A stretch of 64,000 nt of DNA from Aeromicrobium sp. Root236 (GTDB lineage: Bacteria; Actinomycetota; Actinomycetes; Propionibacteriales; Nocardioidaceae): assembly GCF_001428805.1 (NCBI RefSeq), contig NZ_LMIS01000001.1, positions 1,600,976 to 1,664,975 of the forward strand. Reading direction: 5' to 3'. Made by a program: the position numbers and the translations under genes. This document shows positions 29,290 through 38,276 of the stretch, piece after piece. Each line of letters begins with the position of its first letter. The stretch's first letter is position 1. The notes beneath the pieces were generated by a model, which searched no databases, was not told where the DNA came from, and was given only the letters and a program-made list of their open reading frames with translations.

Positions 29290-31744
29290 AGACGATCCGC
29301 TCGTAAGCGGAGTACTTCGCGTTGATGTTCTCGTTGCCCGCATATCGAACGCGGATCTCGTGGGTGCCCTTCGACAGCCGAGGGAGAGTGATGGTCTTCC
29401 TCCCGTTGCTGCTGCCGTAGAGGTAGGAATTGGCGATGACCCGCGACCCGTCGTAGATCTTGAGCGCCCCGGAAGGCTGCGGGACGTTCGGCACGGTGAC
29501 GACCAATGAGAGCTTGGCCCGACTCGTGTAGCGAATCTTCGAGATCAGCGAAGTCCGCATGACCGCACTGGCCTTGACGACCGTGACGATCTGGTACGGC
29601 GACGCGGAGGACGACGTCGTGGTGTGCTGGCTCTCCACGTCGTACTTTCCGACGTACGTCGTACGAACCCGCATGGATCCCACCTTCCACTTGTCGCCCG
29701 GAATGGTGAGCTCAGCCTTGCCATCCACCAAGTCGACCCATCCGGTGAGGTCCAAGTCGTCGGCACGCACGGCAACAGGTGCGTCCTCGACATGGTCAGC
29801 AAGCGGACCCCCACCCTCAAGGCCGCGCACGACGACGGAGGTTGTGTAGGGCGTCCCATACACGATCGGCTCGGTCGGCACCGTCATCGCGACACTTGGC
29901 CCCACCCTGACCAGACCAGTTTGGGATGTCCATTGACTCACTTCCGAGTACAAACCCGACTTCGGGGTGACCCTCAACTGCAGCATGGCGCCTACGTCAT
30001 CCACTGTCGGATAGTAGAACCGAGAGTCCGTGCCGACCGGTTGAACATTCATGTAGTCCGCGCTGATACGGAACCACTGGAAGCGGAGGTCCGGATTGCC
30101 CTGCCACTGCCCCGGGTACGCGATGAACGGCTCGTTGACCACGTGCTCGCCACCCCACTGAGTTTCGGTCCACGGCACGGGAATGCGGCTCAGATCGAAC
30201 ATTCCGCGCCCGCACCAGGCATGACCGGAGCAGTTCAGGTCGAACGTGTAGGTGCGACCGCCGATCACGACCTTCTTCTTTGCGTAGGTGGCCGATTTCG
30301 CCCGGAAGGGAGAGGTGGACGCCAACACAGCCGTTTCAAGCTTCGACGCGGAGATCGCCACCGGCTCACCCCGTGGGTCCGGCTCCTTGAGCAACGACAG
30401 GATGAGCGCAGCACCTCCGGACACTTGCGGAGCGGCCATGCTGGTGCCCTCGTAGGCAAGCGTGCCGTCGACGCCTGGCGTGGAGCGATGCCGATCGCCG
30501 AGTGACGGGATGAGCTCTGCTTCCCCGCCGATGAGGGTGTCACCGCCAGGCGCAGAAAGATCGACGGAGGAGCCGATGTTCGAGTAGGTCGCGCTAAACC
30601 CCTTCCGACCTAGCGCGCCCACGGAGATGAACCCGGGGCAGGACGCGGGGACTGCAAGGTTGGCATTCGCTCCATCGTTCCCAGCGGCAGCGACGAAGAT
30701 CGAACCCCGTGCACGGCCCGCTGCAGCGGCAGTGGCGTAGGCCTTGCAGGCGCGATCGCGGTCGGCGCCCCTGCCGTACGTATAGCCGAGCGACAGGTTG
30801 ACGATCTGGGACGGGAATTGATTGTCTGGCACACCGGCGACGCTCCCTCCGCTGGCCCAAGTGATCCCGGCGAGGATGTCCGAGTCCCACCCGCCGCAGC
30901 GACCCAGAACACGAACCGCCTGCACCTTGGAGCCGCGAGCAACGCCTCGGATTCCGTAGTTCCCGTCCGAGGCAATCTGACCGGCGACGAACGTGCCGTG
31001 CCAGGAACTGTTCTGGGGCGGCGAGTTCCGGTAGCACTGCCCTCTGGTGACCCAATCCCCTGGATCCGCCGGATTCGCGTCCCGACCATCCCCGTCATTG
31101 GCAGTGAAAAAGGTCTTTACACTCGCCTTGGGATCGTCTGGTCCCACCATGTCGTAACCAGGAACTTGCTGGCCAGCAAGAGCCGCGTGACTCGTGACAC
31201 CAGTGTCCAAGACCGCCACCCGTACGTCGCTGGAGCCAGAGGTCTTACGCCAAAGACCTGGCGCCTTGATGGTGTACCCGCCAGCTGGGGTCGCGGGGAC
31301 CACGTCCCAGAGGTTCCACTGCGTACTCTCGTAATGCGGGTATCCCGGAGGTCTGTACTGCCGCTGCCGCAGGGTGTCCGGAACTGCCCACACCACATCT
31401 GACCGCTTCTCGAGGTCTGACGCTGCTTCTGTTGCCACCTCGGCGCCAACTTCCGCGTCGAAACGGACAGTGGAGATCCTGCCTGTCAGCTTGGCATCGT
31501 CCACCACGTTGGCTTCACCACCAAGCGCATCGTCCGCGGTTTCGAGGGCATCGTCCGACACACCCTGAGTCGTGGTCTGGACGATCAGTCCACGAGCCAC
31601 CGCCTCTGGCTGATCGCCGGACAGTGATGTCCGGTCCGACACCACGGGAGCGACTGACTCCTCGGCGGACGCCGTCATCGCGAGACCCGAGACGGTCATG
31701 GCAGTCAGGGCAAGAACGGTCAGGGACCGGCGATACGTCGACAC
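29282..31744 (-). CDS. Secreted subtilisin-like serine peptidase (downstream copy)
   Basis: 820 aa S8 family peptidase. Sec signal peptide VSTYRRSLTVLALTAMTVSGLAMTASA at the GTG start (preceded by GGGGAG). Catalytic Asp in VRVAVLDTGVTSH near residue 177, His in SWHGTFVAGQIA near 243, Ser in YEGTSMAAPQVSGGAAL near 430 and the oxyanion Asn in AAAGNDGANANLAVP near 350; all are present, so it should be active. The 550-820 region carries Ig-like beta modules ending PRLSKGTHEIRVRYAGNENINAKYS. A pro-region lies at about 30-145. It is a paralogue of the next upstream gene, sharing signal peptide and leader almost exactly. Processed outside the cell; substrate unknown. Confidence 0.93.
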   Translation of the reverse strand: MSTYRRSLTVLALTAMTVSGLAMTASAEESVAPVVSDRTSLSGDQPEAVARGLIVQTTTQGVSDDALETADDALGGEANVVDDAKLTGRISTVRFDAEVGAEVATEAASDLEKRSDVVWAVPDTLRQRQYRPPGYPHYESTQWNLWDVVPATPAGGYTIKAPGLWRKTSGSSDVRVAVLDTGVTSHAALAGQQVPGYDMVGPDDPKASVKTFFTANDGDGRDANPADPGDWVTRGQCYRNSPPQNSSWHGTFVAGQIASDGNYGIRGVARGSKVQAVRVLGRCGGWDSDILAGITWASGGSVAGVPDNQFPSQIVNLSLGYTYGRGADRDRACKAYATAAAAGRARGSIFVAAAGNDGANANLAVPASCPGFISVGALGRKGFSATYSNIGSSVDLSAPGGDTLIGGEAELIPSLGDRHRSTPGVDGTLAYEGTSMAAPQVSGGAALILSLLKEPDPRGEPVAISASKLETAVLASTSPFRAKSATYAKKKVVIGGRTYTFDLNCSGHAWCGRGMFDLSRIPVPWTETQWGGEHVVNEPFIAYPGQWQGNPDLRFQWFRISADYMNVQPVGTDSRFYYPTVDDVGAMLQLRVTPKSGLYSEVSQWTSQTGLVRVGPSVAMTVPTEPIVYGTPYTTSVVVRGLEGGGPLADHVEDAPVAVRADDLDLTGWVDLVDGKAELTIPGDKWKVGSMRVRTTYVGKYDVESQHTTTSSSASPYQIVTVVKASAVMRTSLISKIRYTSRAKLSLVVTVPNVPQPSGALKIYDGSRVIANSYLYGSSNGRKTITLPRLSKGTHEIRVRYAGNENINAKYSAYERIVSK

Positions 31745-31830
31745 GAGTGGAGCTCCCCAGAGAAAAGGCCCAACTCGAGACGCTGTGCCGTCGGCCAAAT
31801 TTATCAGCGATCAGCGCCACAAAAGACCGG
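31745..31830 (-). promoter_or_regulatory. Duplicated leader/promoter of the downstream subtilase
   Basis: About 85 bp nearly identical to 34298-34382 before the other subtilase: GCTGATAAATTTGG, then a GC spacer and GGGGAG before the GTG. An AT-rich GATAAATTT motif (about 31796-31804 region) may be the -10; no confident -35. Confidence 0.5.
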
Positions 31831-31840
31831 AACGCAGAAA

Positions 31841-31864
31841 GCCCGTCGCCTTGCGGTGACGGGC
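31841..31864 (-). terminator. Terminator copied behind the upstream subtilase
   Basis: Inverted repeat with arms GCCCGTCGCC (31841-31850) and GGTGACGGGC (31855-31864), loop TTGC and one G-T mismatch, followed on the minus strand by TTTCTG. It matches the rplQ terminator at 34393-34420 and lies 18 bp after the subtilase stop. Confidence 0.75.
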
Positions 31865-31882
31865 CCCCTGATGACGCAATGC

Positions 31883-34297
31883 CTACTTGGAGACGATGGT
31901 CTTGTACGAGGAGTACTTCGCGACGATGCTCTCGTTGCCGTAGTAGTAGACCCGGATCCAGTGCTTGCCGGCCTTCAGCCTGGGCAGCGATATCGTCCGC
32001 GTCCCGTGCGTGCTGCCGAAGAGATGCGACGTGGTGATGGCCCGATCACCGTCGTAGACCTTGATGTCGCCCGAGGGGTTCGGGTCACCGGAGACCTTCA
32101 CCGTCACCCTCAGTGAAGCGTGCGAGGTGCGCTTGACTGTCGAGCTGAGCGATGTCGTCACGAAAGAGGTGGCCTTGGCCACACTGACCCAGGTGCCGGG
32201 TGACGAGGCGGGGTTGGTGGTCCCATCGCCGAGGAACGCAGCTCTGACGGGGTATGCGCCGCCGGCCCACGCGGTACCCGTGATCGTGATCGAGGCCTGG
32301 TGATCGACCAGCGTCCCCGACCCCATCACGGTGTGGGGTCCGCGGCGAATCTCGACGGGGCCGCTCGCCACGTCTGGCGAGTAGACGACGGCCACGTCGG
32401 CGACACCGTGCTTCTCCTTGCCGACGCCGCTCAGCTGCATCGCGGGGCCGGAGAGGACCGGGGCGGACGTCGCAGTCGTGGTGAATGGCGAGAAGCCGCT
32501 CGTCGTGAACAGGTTGCCCGGGTAGGCCGTCACGGTGAGCTGCTTGCCTGCATCCTGCGGCAACGGCGTGTAGTAGGAGGCCGTAAGCGGGTCGGTGTAC
32601 GGACCGGGGCCCGACGGATCCGGTCCAGGGGTGTTCGCCCCTCCCGACCAGTGGAACAGGAGCGGCCCCTTGGCAACGTACGGCGGCAGCACGACCTGGA
32701 GCGGCTCACCGATGACAGGAGCGTTGGCGAAGCTCGCCTCCCCCAACGGATACTGCACCTTGCTCAAGTCGAGGATTCCCGTGCCGCACCAGCGATGCCC
32801 TCGGCAATTGAGGTCGAAGTAGTAGTAACGGCCGCCGATCCTGACCTTCTTGCGGCTGTACGCGGCAGACACCGGCCGGAAGTAGGTGGTGGAGTCCATC
32901 AAGGCCGCACGTACCTCGGTAGGACCTGCAAGGCCGAGTGAGAACAACAGAGCCGCGCCCGCCGAGACCTGCGGGGTGGCCATGCTCGTGCCCTCGTAAC
33001 GGACGTAGGTGCTCAGCTTGGCACCCGTCGTGCCGGTGTTGCCCAGTCCGAGGATGCTGTCCCTGGCACCCTCGACCATGGTGTCGCCGCCCGGAGCGGA
33101 GATGTCGACCGAGGCTCCGATGTTCGAGTAGAGCGCACTGTAGCCCTTGGCGCTGGTCGCCCCGACCGACATGAAGCCGCTGCAGGACGCAGGAACCGCC
33201 CAGTCGGCGTTGCTGCCGTCGTTGCCGGCAGCCGCGATCAACAGTGACCCATTGGTCCGAGCGACCGCAGCTGCGGACGTGTACGCCTCGCAGGCCGCCG
33301 CGCGATCGGTTGCGTTTCCGTACGTGTAGCCCAACGACAGGTTGATGACCTGGGACGGTGTCTGGTTCTGAGGGACCCCGTTGACCGGCTCACCGGACGC
33401 CCAGAGGATGCCGGCGATGATGTCGGAGTCCCAGCCTCCACAGCGGCCAAGCACGCGCACGGGCTGCACCTTGACACCCGGCGCCACACCCACGACACCG
33501 GGTCCGTTGTTCGCCTTCGCTGCGACCTGGCCGGCGACGAACGTGCCGTGCCACGAGCTCGTCGACCCGGGCGAGTTCTGGTAGCAGAGGCCTCGCGACG
33601 CCCAGTCGCCCGGATCAGTCGGATCCGAGTCCCAGCCGTCGCCGTCGTTCGCGGACACGAAGCTCGGTGTGGTGGCATCGGGGTCATCCGGCCCGGCGAA
33701 GTCCCAGCCGTCGACCAGCTGGCCGTCCAGCTCGGTGTTGGGCAGGATGCCGGTGTCGACCACAGCGACGCGCACATCCGACGACCCCTCCGTCGCGCGC
33801 CACAGGGACGGCGCCTTGATGCTGTAGCCGCCCTTGGGCGTGGTGTAGCTGGAGTCCCACAGGTTCCTCTGGCTCGGGAACAGCGAATCGTTGGGTGCCA
33901 CCGGCGGTGCCGCCTCGATCGTGCGTCGTACGTTCGGGGCTGCCCACACGACGTCGCTGCGCTTGGCCACGTCCGCTGCCACGTCAGCGGCGACGTCGGC
34001 AGGCACCTCCTGGTCGAAGTCGATCGTCGAGATCTTGCCGGCGACCTTGTCGTCGTCGGCGACGTTCGCCTCGGACCCGAGAGCGTCGTCCGTGGCGTCG
34101 AGCGCCGCATCCGACGGGGTCGACGTCGTGGTCTTGACGATCAGGCCGCGAGCCACCGGCTCGGGCCGGTCGGGCGAGGGCCGGTCGGAAGCAGCGACCG
34201 CGGGGGCAGGCTCCTCGGCGGAAGCGGTCATCGCGAGACCCGAGACGGTCAAGGCAGTCAGGGCAAGAACGGTCAGGGACCGGCGATACGTCGACAC
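31883..34297 (-). CDS. Secreted subtilisin-like serine peptidase (upstream copy)
   Basis: 804 aa S8 peptidase. GTG start and signal peptide VSTYRRSLTVLALTALTVSGLAMTASA are the same as the downstream copy except one residue. Catalytic Asp in DVRVAVVDTGILPN near 169, His in WHGTFVAGQVAA near 236, Asn in AAAGNDGSNADWAVP near 340, Ser in YEGTSMATPQVSAGAALL near 425. The C-terminal part has Ig-like modules ending PRLKAGKHWIRVYYYGNESIVAKYS. Compared with its sister the catalytic domain is similar but the 450-700 region differs more. The gene ends immediately before the duplicated terminator that resembles the rplQ one. Confidence 0.93.
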   Translation of the reverse strand: MSTYRRSLTVLALTALTVSGLAMTASAEEPAPAVAASDRPSPDRPEPVARGLIVKTTTSTPSDAALDATDDALGSEANVADDDKVAGKISTIDFDQEVPADVAADVAADVAKRSDVVWAAPNVRRTIEAAPPVAPNDSLFPSQRNLWDSSYTTPKGGYSIKAPSLWRATEGSSDVRVAVVDTGILPNTELDGQLVDGWDFAGPDDPDATTPSFVSANDGDGWDSDPTDPGDWASRGLCYQNSPGSTSSWHGTFVAGQVAAKANNGPGVVGVAPGVKVQPVRVLGRCGGWDSDIIAGILWASGEPVNGVPQNQTPSQVINLSLGYTYGNATDRAAACEAYTSAAAVARTNGSLLIAAAGNDGSNADWAVPASCSGFMSVGATSAKGYSALYSNIGASVDISAPGGDTMVEGARDSILGLGNTGTTGAKLSTYVRYEGTSMATPQVSAGAALLFSLGLAGPTEVRAALMDSTTYFRPVSAAYSRKKVRIGGRYYYFDLNCRGHRWCGTGILDLSKVQYPLGEASFANAPVIGEPLQVVLPPYVAKGPLLFHWSGGANTPGPDPSGPGPYTDPLTASYYTPLPQDAGKQLTVTAYPGNLFTTSGFSPFTTTATSAPVLSGPAMQLSGVGKEKHGVADVAVVYSPDVASGPVEIRRGPHTVMGSGTLVDHQASITITGTAWAGGAYPVRAAFLGDGTTNPASSPGTWVSVAKATSFVTTSLSSTVKRTSHASLRVTVKVSGDPNPSGDIKVYDGDRAITTSHLFGSTHGTRTISLPRLKAGKHWIRVYYYGNESIVAKYSSYKTIVSK

Positions 34298-34382
34298 GAG
34301 TGGAGCTCCCCAGAGAAAAAGGCCCAACTCGAAACGCTGTGCCGTCGGCCAAATTTATCAGCGATCAGAGTCGCGGATGACC
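34298..34382 (-). promoter_or_regulatory. Leader/promoter of the upstream subtilase
   Basis: Twin of 31745-31830. On the minus strand GCTGATAAATTTGGCC precedes a 50-bp GC-rich leader and GGGGAG eight bases before the GTG. The AT-rich GATAAATTT may be a -10 element. High sequence conservation between the two copies argues for a functional or recently duplicated leader. Confidence 0.5.
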
Positions 34383-34392
34383 AGAACGCAGA

Positions 34393-34420
34393 AAGCCCGT
34401 CACCTCGCGGTGACGGGCTT
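34393..34420 (-). terminator. rplQ terminator
   Basis: Perfect 12-bp inverted repeat, arms AAGCCCGTCACC (34393-34404) and GGTGACGGGCTT (34409-34420) with loop TCGC, 16 bp past the rplQ stop, followed on the minus strand by TCTGCGTTCTGG. Terminates the alpha operon; the homologous hairpin is found 2.5 kb away after the subtilase. Confidence 0.8.
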
Positions 34421-34436
34421 CCTGATGACGCGATGC

Positions 34437-35042
34437 CTACTTGGCGTCGTCCTCGGTGGTCTCCTCGGCGGGAGCCTCCTCAGCGACGTCGGCCTCAGCC
34501 TCGGTGGCCTCGGCGACCGTCTCGGCTGCCTCAGCAGCGTCGTCGGTGGCGTCGACGGGAACGTCGGTGCCCAGGTCCTCGGTCTCGACGACCTCGGTCT
34601 CCTCGACTGCCGGCTCCTCGACGGGCGCAGCGGCCTTGGGAGCAGCCTTGGCCTTCTTGGGCGTCTGGTTCTGCGCGCCGAACTGCTTGGCCTCGACGAT
34701 CTCGATGACGGCCATGGGGGCGTTGTCGCCCTTGCGCGGCGCGACCTTCGTGATGCGCGTGTAGCCGCCGGGACGGGTCGCCATGGCGGGACCGATCTCG
34801 GTGAACAGCGTGTGCAGGATGCTCTTGTCACGGATGACCTTGACGACCTGGCGGCGGTTGGCCACCGTGTCCGTCTTGGCCTTCGTGATGAGCGACTCCG
34901 CGTAGGGGCGCAGGCGACGGGCCTTGGCCTCGGTCGTCGTGATCTTGCCGTGCTCGAACAGGTTCTGCGCGAGGTTGGCGAGGATCAGACGCTGGTGGGC
35001 CGGGCTACCGCCGAGGCGAGGTCCCTTGGTGGGGGTGGGCAT
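34437..35042 (-). CDS. rplQ: 50S ribosomal protein L17 with acidic C-terminal extension
   Basis: 201 aa. Core L17 is residues about 1-120 ([67 protein letters not shown]). A further approximately 80 residues are Ala/Glu/Val/Thr-rich with roughly 25 acidic side chains, ending EETTEDDAK. Typical L17 is about 120 aa, so the tail is an addition, common in length-variable form in Actinobacteria. It binds at the exit-tunnel side of the 50S subunit. Last gene of the infA-rpmJ-rpsM-K-D-rpoA-rplQ run. Confidence 0.96.
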   Translation of the reverse strand: MPTPTKGPRLGGSPAHQRLILANLAQNLFEHGKITTTEAKARRLRPYAESLITKAKTDTVANRRQVVKVIRDKSILHTLFTEIGPAMATRPGGYTRITKVAPRKGDNAPMAVIEIVEAKQFGAQNQTPKKAKAAPKAAAPVEEPAVEETEVVETEDLGTDVPVDATDDAAEAAETVAEATEAEADVAEEAPAEETTEDDAK

Positions 35043-35092
35043 TGTTTCGTCTCCAAATGTGTTCGGGCTGAGCCGTCAAGGACGGGCAGTAC

Positions 35093-36103
35093 TCAGTACT
35101 GCTCGTCCTCGGCGAAGCTGGCGTCGTCGTCGTAGGCGTCGATGACGGCCGACGGGTCGAAACCGGCCGGGCTGTCCTTGAGCGCGAGACCCATCTCGGC
35201 GAGCTTGGCCTTGACCTCGTCGATCGACTTCGAACCGAAGTTGCGAATGTCGAGCAGGTCCTGCTCCGAGCGCGTGATGAGCTCACCCACGGTGTGGATG
35301 CCCTCGCGCTTGAGGCAGTTGTAGGAGCGCACCGTGAAGTTGAGGTCCTCGATCGGCAGGGCCAGGTCGGCAGCGAGCTGCTCGTCGACCGGGCTCGGAC
35401 CGATGTCGATGCCCTCGGCCTCGACGTTGAGCTCACGAGCCAGGCCGAACAGCTCCACCAGGGTGGAACCGGCCGACGCGATCGCGTCACGCGGGAGGAT
35501 CGACTTCTTGGTCTCGACGTCGATGACGAGCTTGTCGAAGTCCGTACGCTGCTCGACTCGGGTCGCCTCGACCTTGTAGGTCACCTTGAGGACCGGCGAG
35601 TAGATCGAGTCGACCGGCATGCGGCCGATCTCTTCGTCACCGGACTTGTTCTGCACGGCCGAGACGTAGCCACGGCCACGCTCGACGACGAGCTCGATCT
35701 CGATCTTGCCCTTGGCGTTGAGCGTCGCGATGTGCAGGTCGGGGTTGTGGACCTCGACACCGGCCGGGGGCTGGATGTCGGCGGCGGTCACGTCACCGGC
35801 GCCCTCCTTGCGGAGGTACATGACGACGGGCTCGTCGTTCTCCGAGGAGACCACGAGCTCCTTGAGGTTGAGGATGATCTCGGTGACGTCCTCGGTCACG
35901 CCGGGGACGGTCGAGAACTCGTGCAGGACGCCGTCGATCTTGATCGACGTGACGGCCGCACCCGGGATCGACGACAGGAGCGTACGACGAAGCGAGTTGC
36001 CGAGGGTGTAGCCGAAGCCGGGCTCCAGGGGCTCGATGACGAACCGCGAACGGAACTCGTCGACGACCTCTTCGGACAGGGCGGGGCGCTGGGCGATGAG
36101 CAT
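35093..36103 (-). CDS. rpoA: DNA-directed RNA polymerase subunit alpha
   Basis: 336 aa. N-terminal dimerisation/assembly domain is residues about 1-230 (begins [21 protein letters not shown], includes [19 protein letters not shown]). The C-terminal DNA-binding domain (about 255-320) contains [24 protein letters not shown], the helix-hairpin-helix of alpha-CTD that contacts UP elements and activators. Normal length. Lies between rpsD and rplQ in the alpha operon; the ATG is 50 bp before the rplQ ATG region. Confidence 0.97.
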   Translation of the reverse strand: MLIAQRPALSEEVVDEFRSRFVIEPLEPGFGYTLGNSLRRTLLSSIPGAAVTSIKIDGVLHEFSTVPGVTEDVTEIILNLKELVVSSENDEPVVMYLRKEGAGDVTAADIQPPAGVEVHNPDLHIATLNAKGKIEIELVVERGRGYVSAVQNKSGDEEIGRMPVDSIYSPVLKVTYKVEATRVEQRTDFDKLVIDVETKKSILPRDAIASAGSTLVELFGLARELNVEAEGIDIGPSPVDEQLAADLALPIEDLNFTVRSYNCLKREGIHTVGELITRSEQDLLDIRNFGSKSIDEVKAKLAEMGLALKDSPAGFDPSAVIDAYDDDASFAEDEQY

Positions 36104-36174
36104 TGTTTCTTCCTTTCCGGACCAACCTCTATTTGAAGGTCCGGGTTGTTTTCTCTGGTGAGAGCGGGGCCAGA

Positions 36175-36783
36175 TCAGATCTTGGAGTAGAACTCCACGA
36201 TCAGCTGTTCGTTGATCGGGACCGTGATCTGCTCGCGCACAGGCTGGCTGTGAACGAGGATCCGGCCGCGCTCGGGCGCGACGTCGAGCCAGGCCGGCAC
36301 GGTGTCGCGGTCATGGGTCTCACGCGCGACGATGAACGGCGTGGTCTCCAGGGACTTGGTCTTGACGTCGATGATGTCGTGCTTGCTCACCTGGAACGAC
36401 GGGATGTCGGTCTTGACGCCGTTGACCACGAAGTGACCGTGGTTGACGAGCTGGCGGGCGTGACGACGCGTACGGGCGAAGCCGGCACGGTAGACGACGT
36501 TGTCGAGGCGCGACTCGAGGATCTGCAGCAGGTTGTCGCCGGTCTTGCCGGGACGACGCGAGGCGAGTTCGTAGTACTTGCGGAACTGCTTCTCGAGCAC
36601 TCCGTAGGTGTAACGCGCCTTCTGCTTCTCGAGCAGCTGGTTGCGGTACTCCGACTCCTTGACGCGCGCGCGGCCGTGCTGGCCGGGAGGGTAAGGACGC
36701 TTTTCGAATGCAGCGTCACCACCGACGAGGTCGATGCCGAGGCGGCGCGACTTCTTGGTGAGAGGTCCGGTGTAACGGGCCAT
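36175..36783 (-). CDS. rpsD: 30S ribosomal protein S4
   Basis: 202 aa. Begins [22 protein letters not shown], with the S4 RNA-binding domain [31 protein letters not shown] near residues 91-121. Primary 16S rRNA binder in the body of the 30S subunit. Actinobacterial variant without the four-Cys zinc site ([11 protein letters not shown] rather than the zinc form). 33 bp after rpsK; 71 bp before rpoA. Confidence 0.97.
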   Translation of the reverse strand: MARYTGPLTKKSRRLGIDLVGGDAAFEKRPYPPGQHGRARVKESEYRNQLLEKQKARYTYGVLEKQFRKYYELASRRPGKTGDNLLQILESRLDNVVYRAGFARTRRHARQLVNHGHFVVNGVKTDIPSFQVSKHDIIDVKTKSLETTPFIVARETHDRDTVPAWLDVAPERGRILVHSQPVREQITVPINEQLIVEFYSKI

Positions 36784-36816
36784 GGTTGATAGCTCCTAGA
36801 AAGAATTCAGTCGACG

Positions 36817-37212
36817 TCAGAGACGACGGTGCTTGGGGGGACGGCAGCCGTTGTGCGGGCTGGGTGTCACGTCGGAGATGGTGCCGACCTCGAGGCCGAC
36901 TCCGCTCAGTGACCGGATCGCCGTCTCGCGGCCCGAACCGGGGCCCTTCACGAAGACGTCGACCTTCTTCATCCCGTGCTCCATCGCCTGACGACCGGCC
37001 GACTCGGCAGCCATGCCGGCTGCGAACGGCGTCGACTTGCGCGAGCCCTTGAATCCGACGGTTCCGCCGGAGGCCCATGCGATCACGGCGCCCGAAGGAT
37101 CCGTGATGGTGACGTGGGTGTTGTTGAACGTGCTCTTGATGTGGGCCTCGCCCTGAGCGACGTTCTTCTTCTCCTTGCGGCGAACCTTCTTGCCAGCTGT
37201 CTTAGGAGGCAT
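36817..37212 (-). CDS. rpsK: 30S ribosomal protein S11
   Basis: 131 aa, platform protein. [41 protein letters not shown] and the C-terminal [15 protein letters not shown] identify it. N-terminus is Lys-rich ([14 protein letters not shown]). Six bases after rpsM. Confidence 0.97.
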   Translation of the reverse strand: MPPKTAGKKVRRKEKKNVAQGEAHIKSTFNNTHVTITDPSGAVIAWASGGTVGFKGSRKSTPFAAGMAAESAGRQAMEHGMKKVDVFVKGPGSGRETAIRSLSGVGLEVGTISDVTPSPHNGCRPPKHRRL

Positions 37213-37218
37213 GCGCTA

Positions 37219-37587
37219 TCACTTCTTCTTTCCGGCGACGGTGCGCTTGGGGCCCTTGCGGGTACGCGCGTTGGTCTTGGTGCGCTGGCCACGAACGGGC
37301 AGGTGCGCACGGTGGCGACGGCCCTGGTAGCTGCCGATCTCCATCTTGCGGCGAATGTCACCGGTGACCGTACGACGCAGGTCGCCCTCGGTCTGGTAGT
37401 TCGCTTCGATGTGATCGCGCAGAGCGACGAGGTCGTTGTCGTCGAGCTCGTGGACGCGCTTGTCCGGGCTGATGCCGGTTGCTGCGAGGGTCTCGGTGGC
37501 GCGTGTGCGACCGATCCCGAATACATACGTGAGTGCGATCTCGATGCGCTTTTCGCGCGGGAGGTCGACTCCTACGAGGCGTGCCAT
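37219..37587 (-). CDS. rpsM: 30S ribosomal protein S13
   Basis: 122 aa. [42 protein letters not shown] and [35 protein letters not shown] are diagnostic; the basic tail contacts P-site tRNA. Start of the rpsM-rpsK-rpsD set; about 170 bp after rpmJ. Confidence 0.97.
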   Translation of the reverse strand: MARLVGVDLPREKRIEIALTYVFGIGRTRATETLAATGISPDKRVHELDDNDLVALRDHIEANYQTEGDLRRTVTGDIRRKMEIGSYQGRRHRAHLPVRGQRTKTNARTRKGPKRTVAGKKK

Positions 37588-37760
37588 CTAGGCATTTCCT
37601 TCCATTCGGCGAGGTATGGCCACCTGATGCATCCCGACTGCCTCCAGGATCTTTGGTCGATCCTGAGTCGGGCTCCGGCCTACGCTTCCGGAGGTGACCC
37701 GCCACGATCGTGCTGTGACGGGAGCGATCAGATGTTTCGTGTTGCTGTGAAGAACTCTGC

Positions 37761-37874
37761 TCAGCCCTGGCGCTGCTTGTGACGCGGGTTTTCGCAGATC
37801 ACCATGACGTTGCCGTGGCGACGAATCACCTTGCACTTGTCACAGATCTTCTTCACGCTCGGGTTGACCTTCAT
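37761..37874 (-). CDS. rpmJ: 50S ribosomal protein L36
   Basis: 37 aa, too short to be obvious. [21 protein letters not shown] then [12 protein letters not shown]: the zinc ligands Cys11, Cys14, Cys27 and the His of ENPRH are all present (the zinc-dependent form). Start ATG at 37872-37874, 35 bp after infA's stop (37910). Confidence 0.95.
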   Translation of the reverse strand: MKVNPSVKKICDKCKVIRRHGNVMVICENPRHKQRQG

Positions 37875-37909
37875 CGAGATTCTCTCTTTGGGATCTGAAC
37901 GTGTTGGAT

Positions 37910-38131
37910 TTACTTGTAGCGGTAGACGATGCGGCCGCGGGAGAGGTCGTACGGCGAGAGCTCCACCACAACGCGGTCCTCGGGGAGGATGCGGATGTAG
38001 TGCTGGCGCATCTTGCCGCTGATGTGCGCGAGAACCTTGTGGCCATTGGCCAGCTCCACGCGGAACATCGCGTTGGGAAGTGCCTCAACTACGGCGCCTT
38101 CCATCTCGATGACGCCTTCTTTTTTCGCCAT
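37910..38131 (-). CDS. infA: Translation initiation factor IF-1
   Basis: 73 aa S1-like OB fold protein that blocks the A site during initiation. [27 protein letters not shown] and [35 protein letters not shown] are family-typical. Preceded by a good promoter overlapping the 3' end of the serine hydrolase gene, so infA-rpmJ-rpsM onward likely starts there. Confidence 0.97.
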   Translation of the reverse strand: MAKKEGVIEMEGAVVEALPNAMFRVELANGHKVLAHISGKMRQHYIRILPEDRVVVELSPYDLSRGRIVYRYK

Positions 38132-38246
38132 AACCTCTTCTTCGTGTCGCTTGTCTGGCCGATCGGCCCGTTCTGGCGCACCTCAGCGAAGCCGCCTGAG
38201 CGGTGGCCACGACATGGGAATGCAGACCTGAAAAGGCCGACTCCCG

Positions 38247-38276
38247 ATTCTACGCTCACACAGGCGGCAGACTCAA
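38247..38276 (-). promoter_or_regulatory. Predicted infA promoter
   Basis: On the minus strand TTGAGT (38271-38276) and TAGAAT (38247-38252) with an 18-base spacer, both close to the vegetative consensus. The -35 overlaps the stop codon of the upstream serine hydrolase gene. Would give an approximately 110-base leader. Confidence 0.7.
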
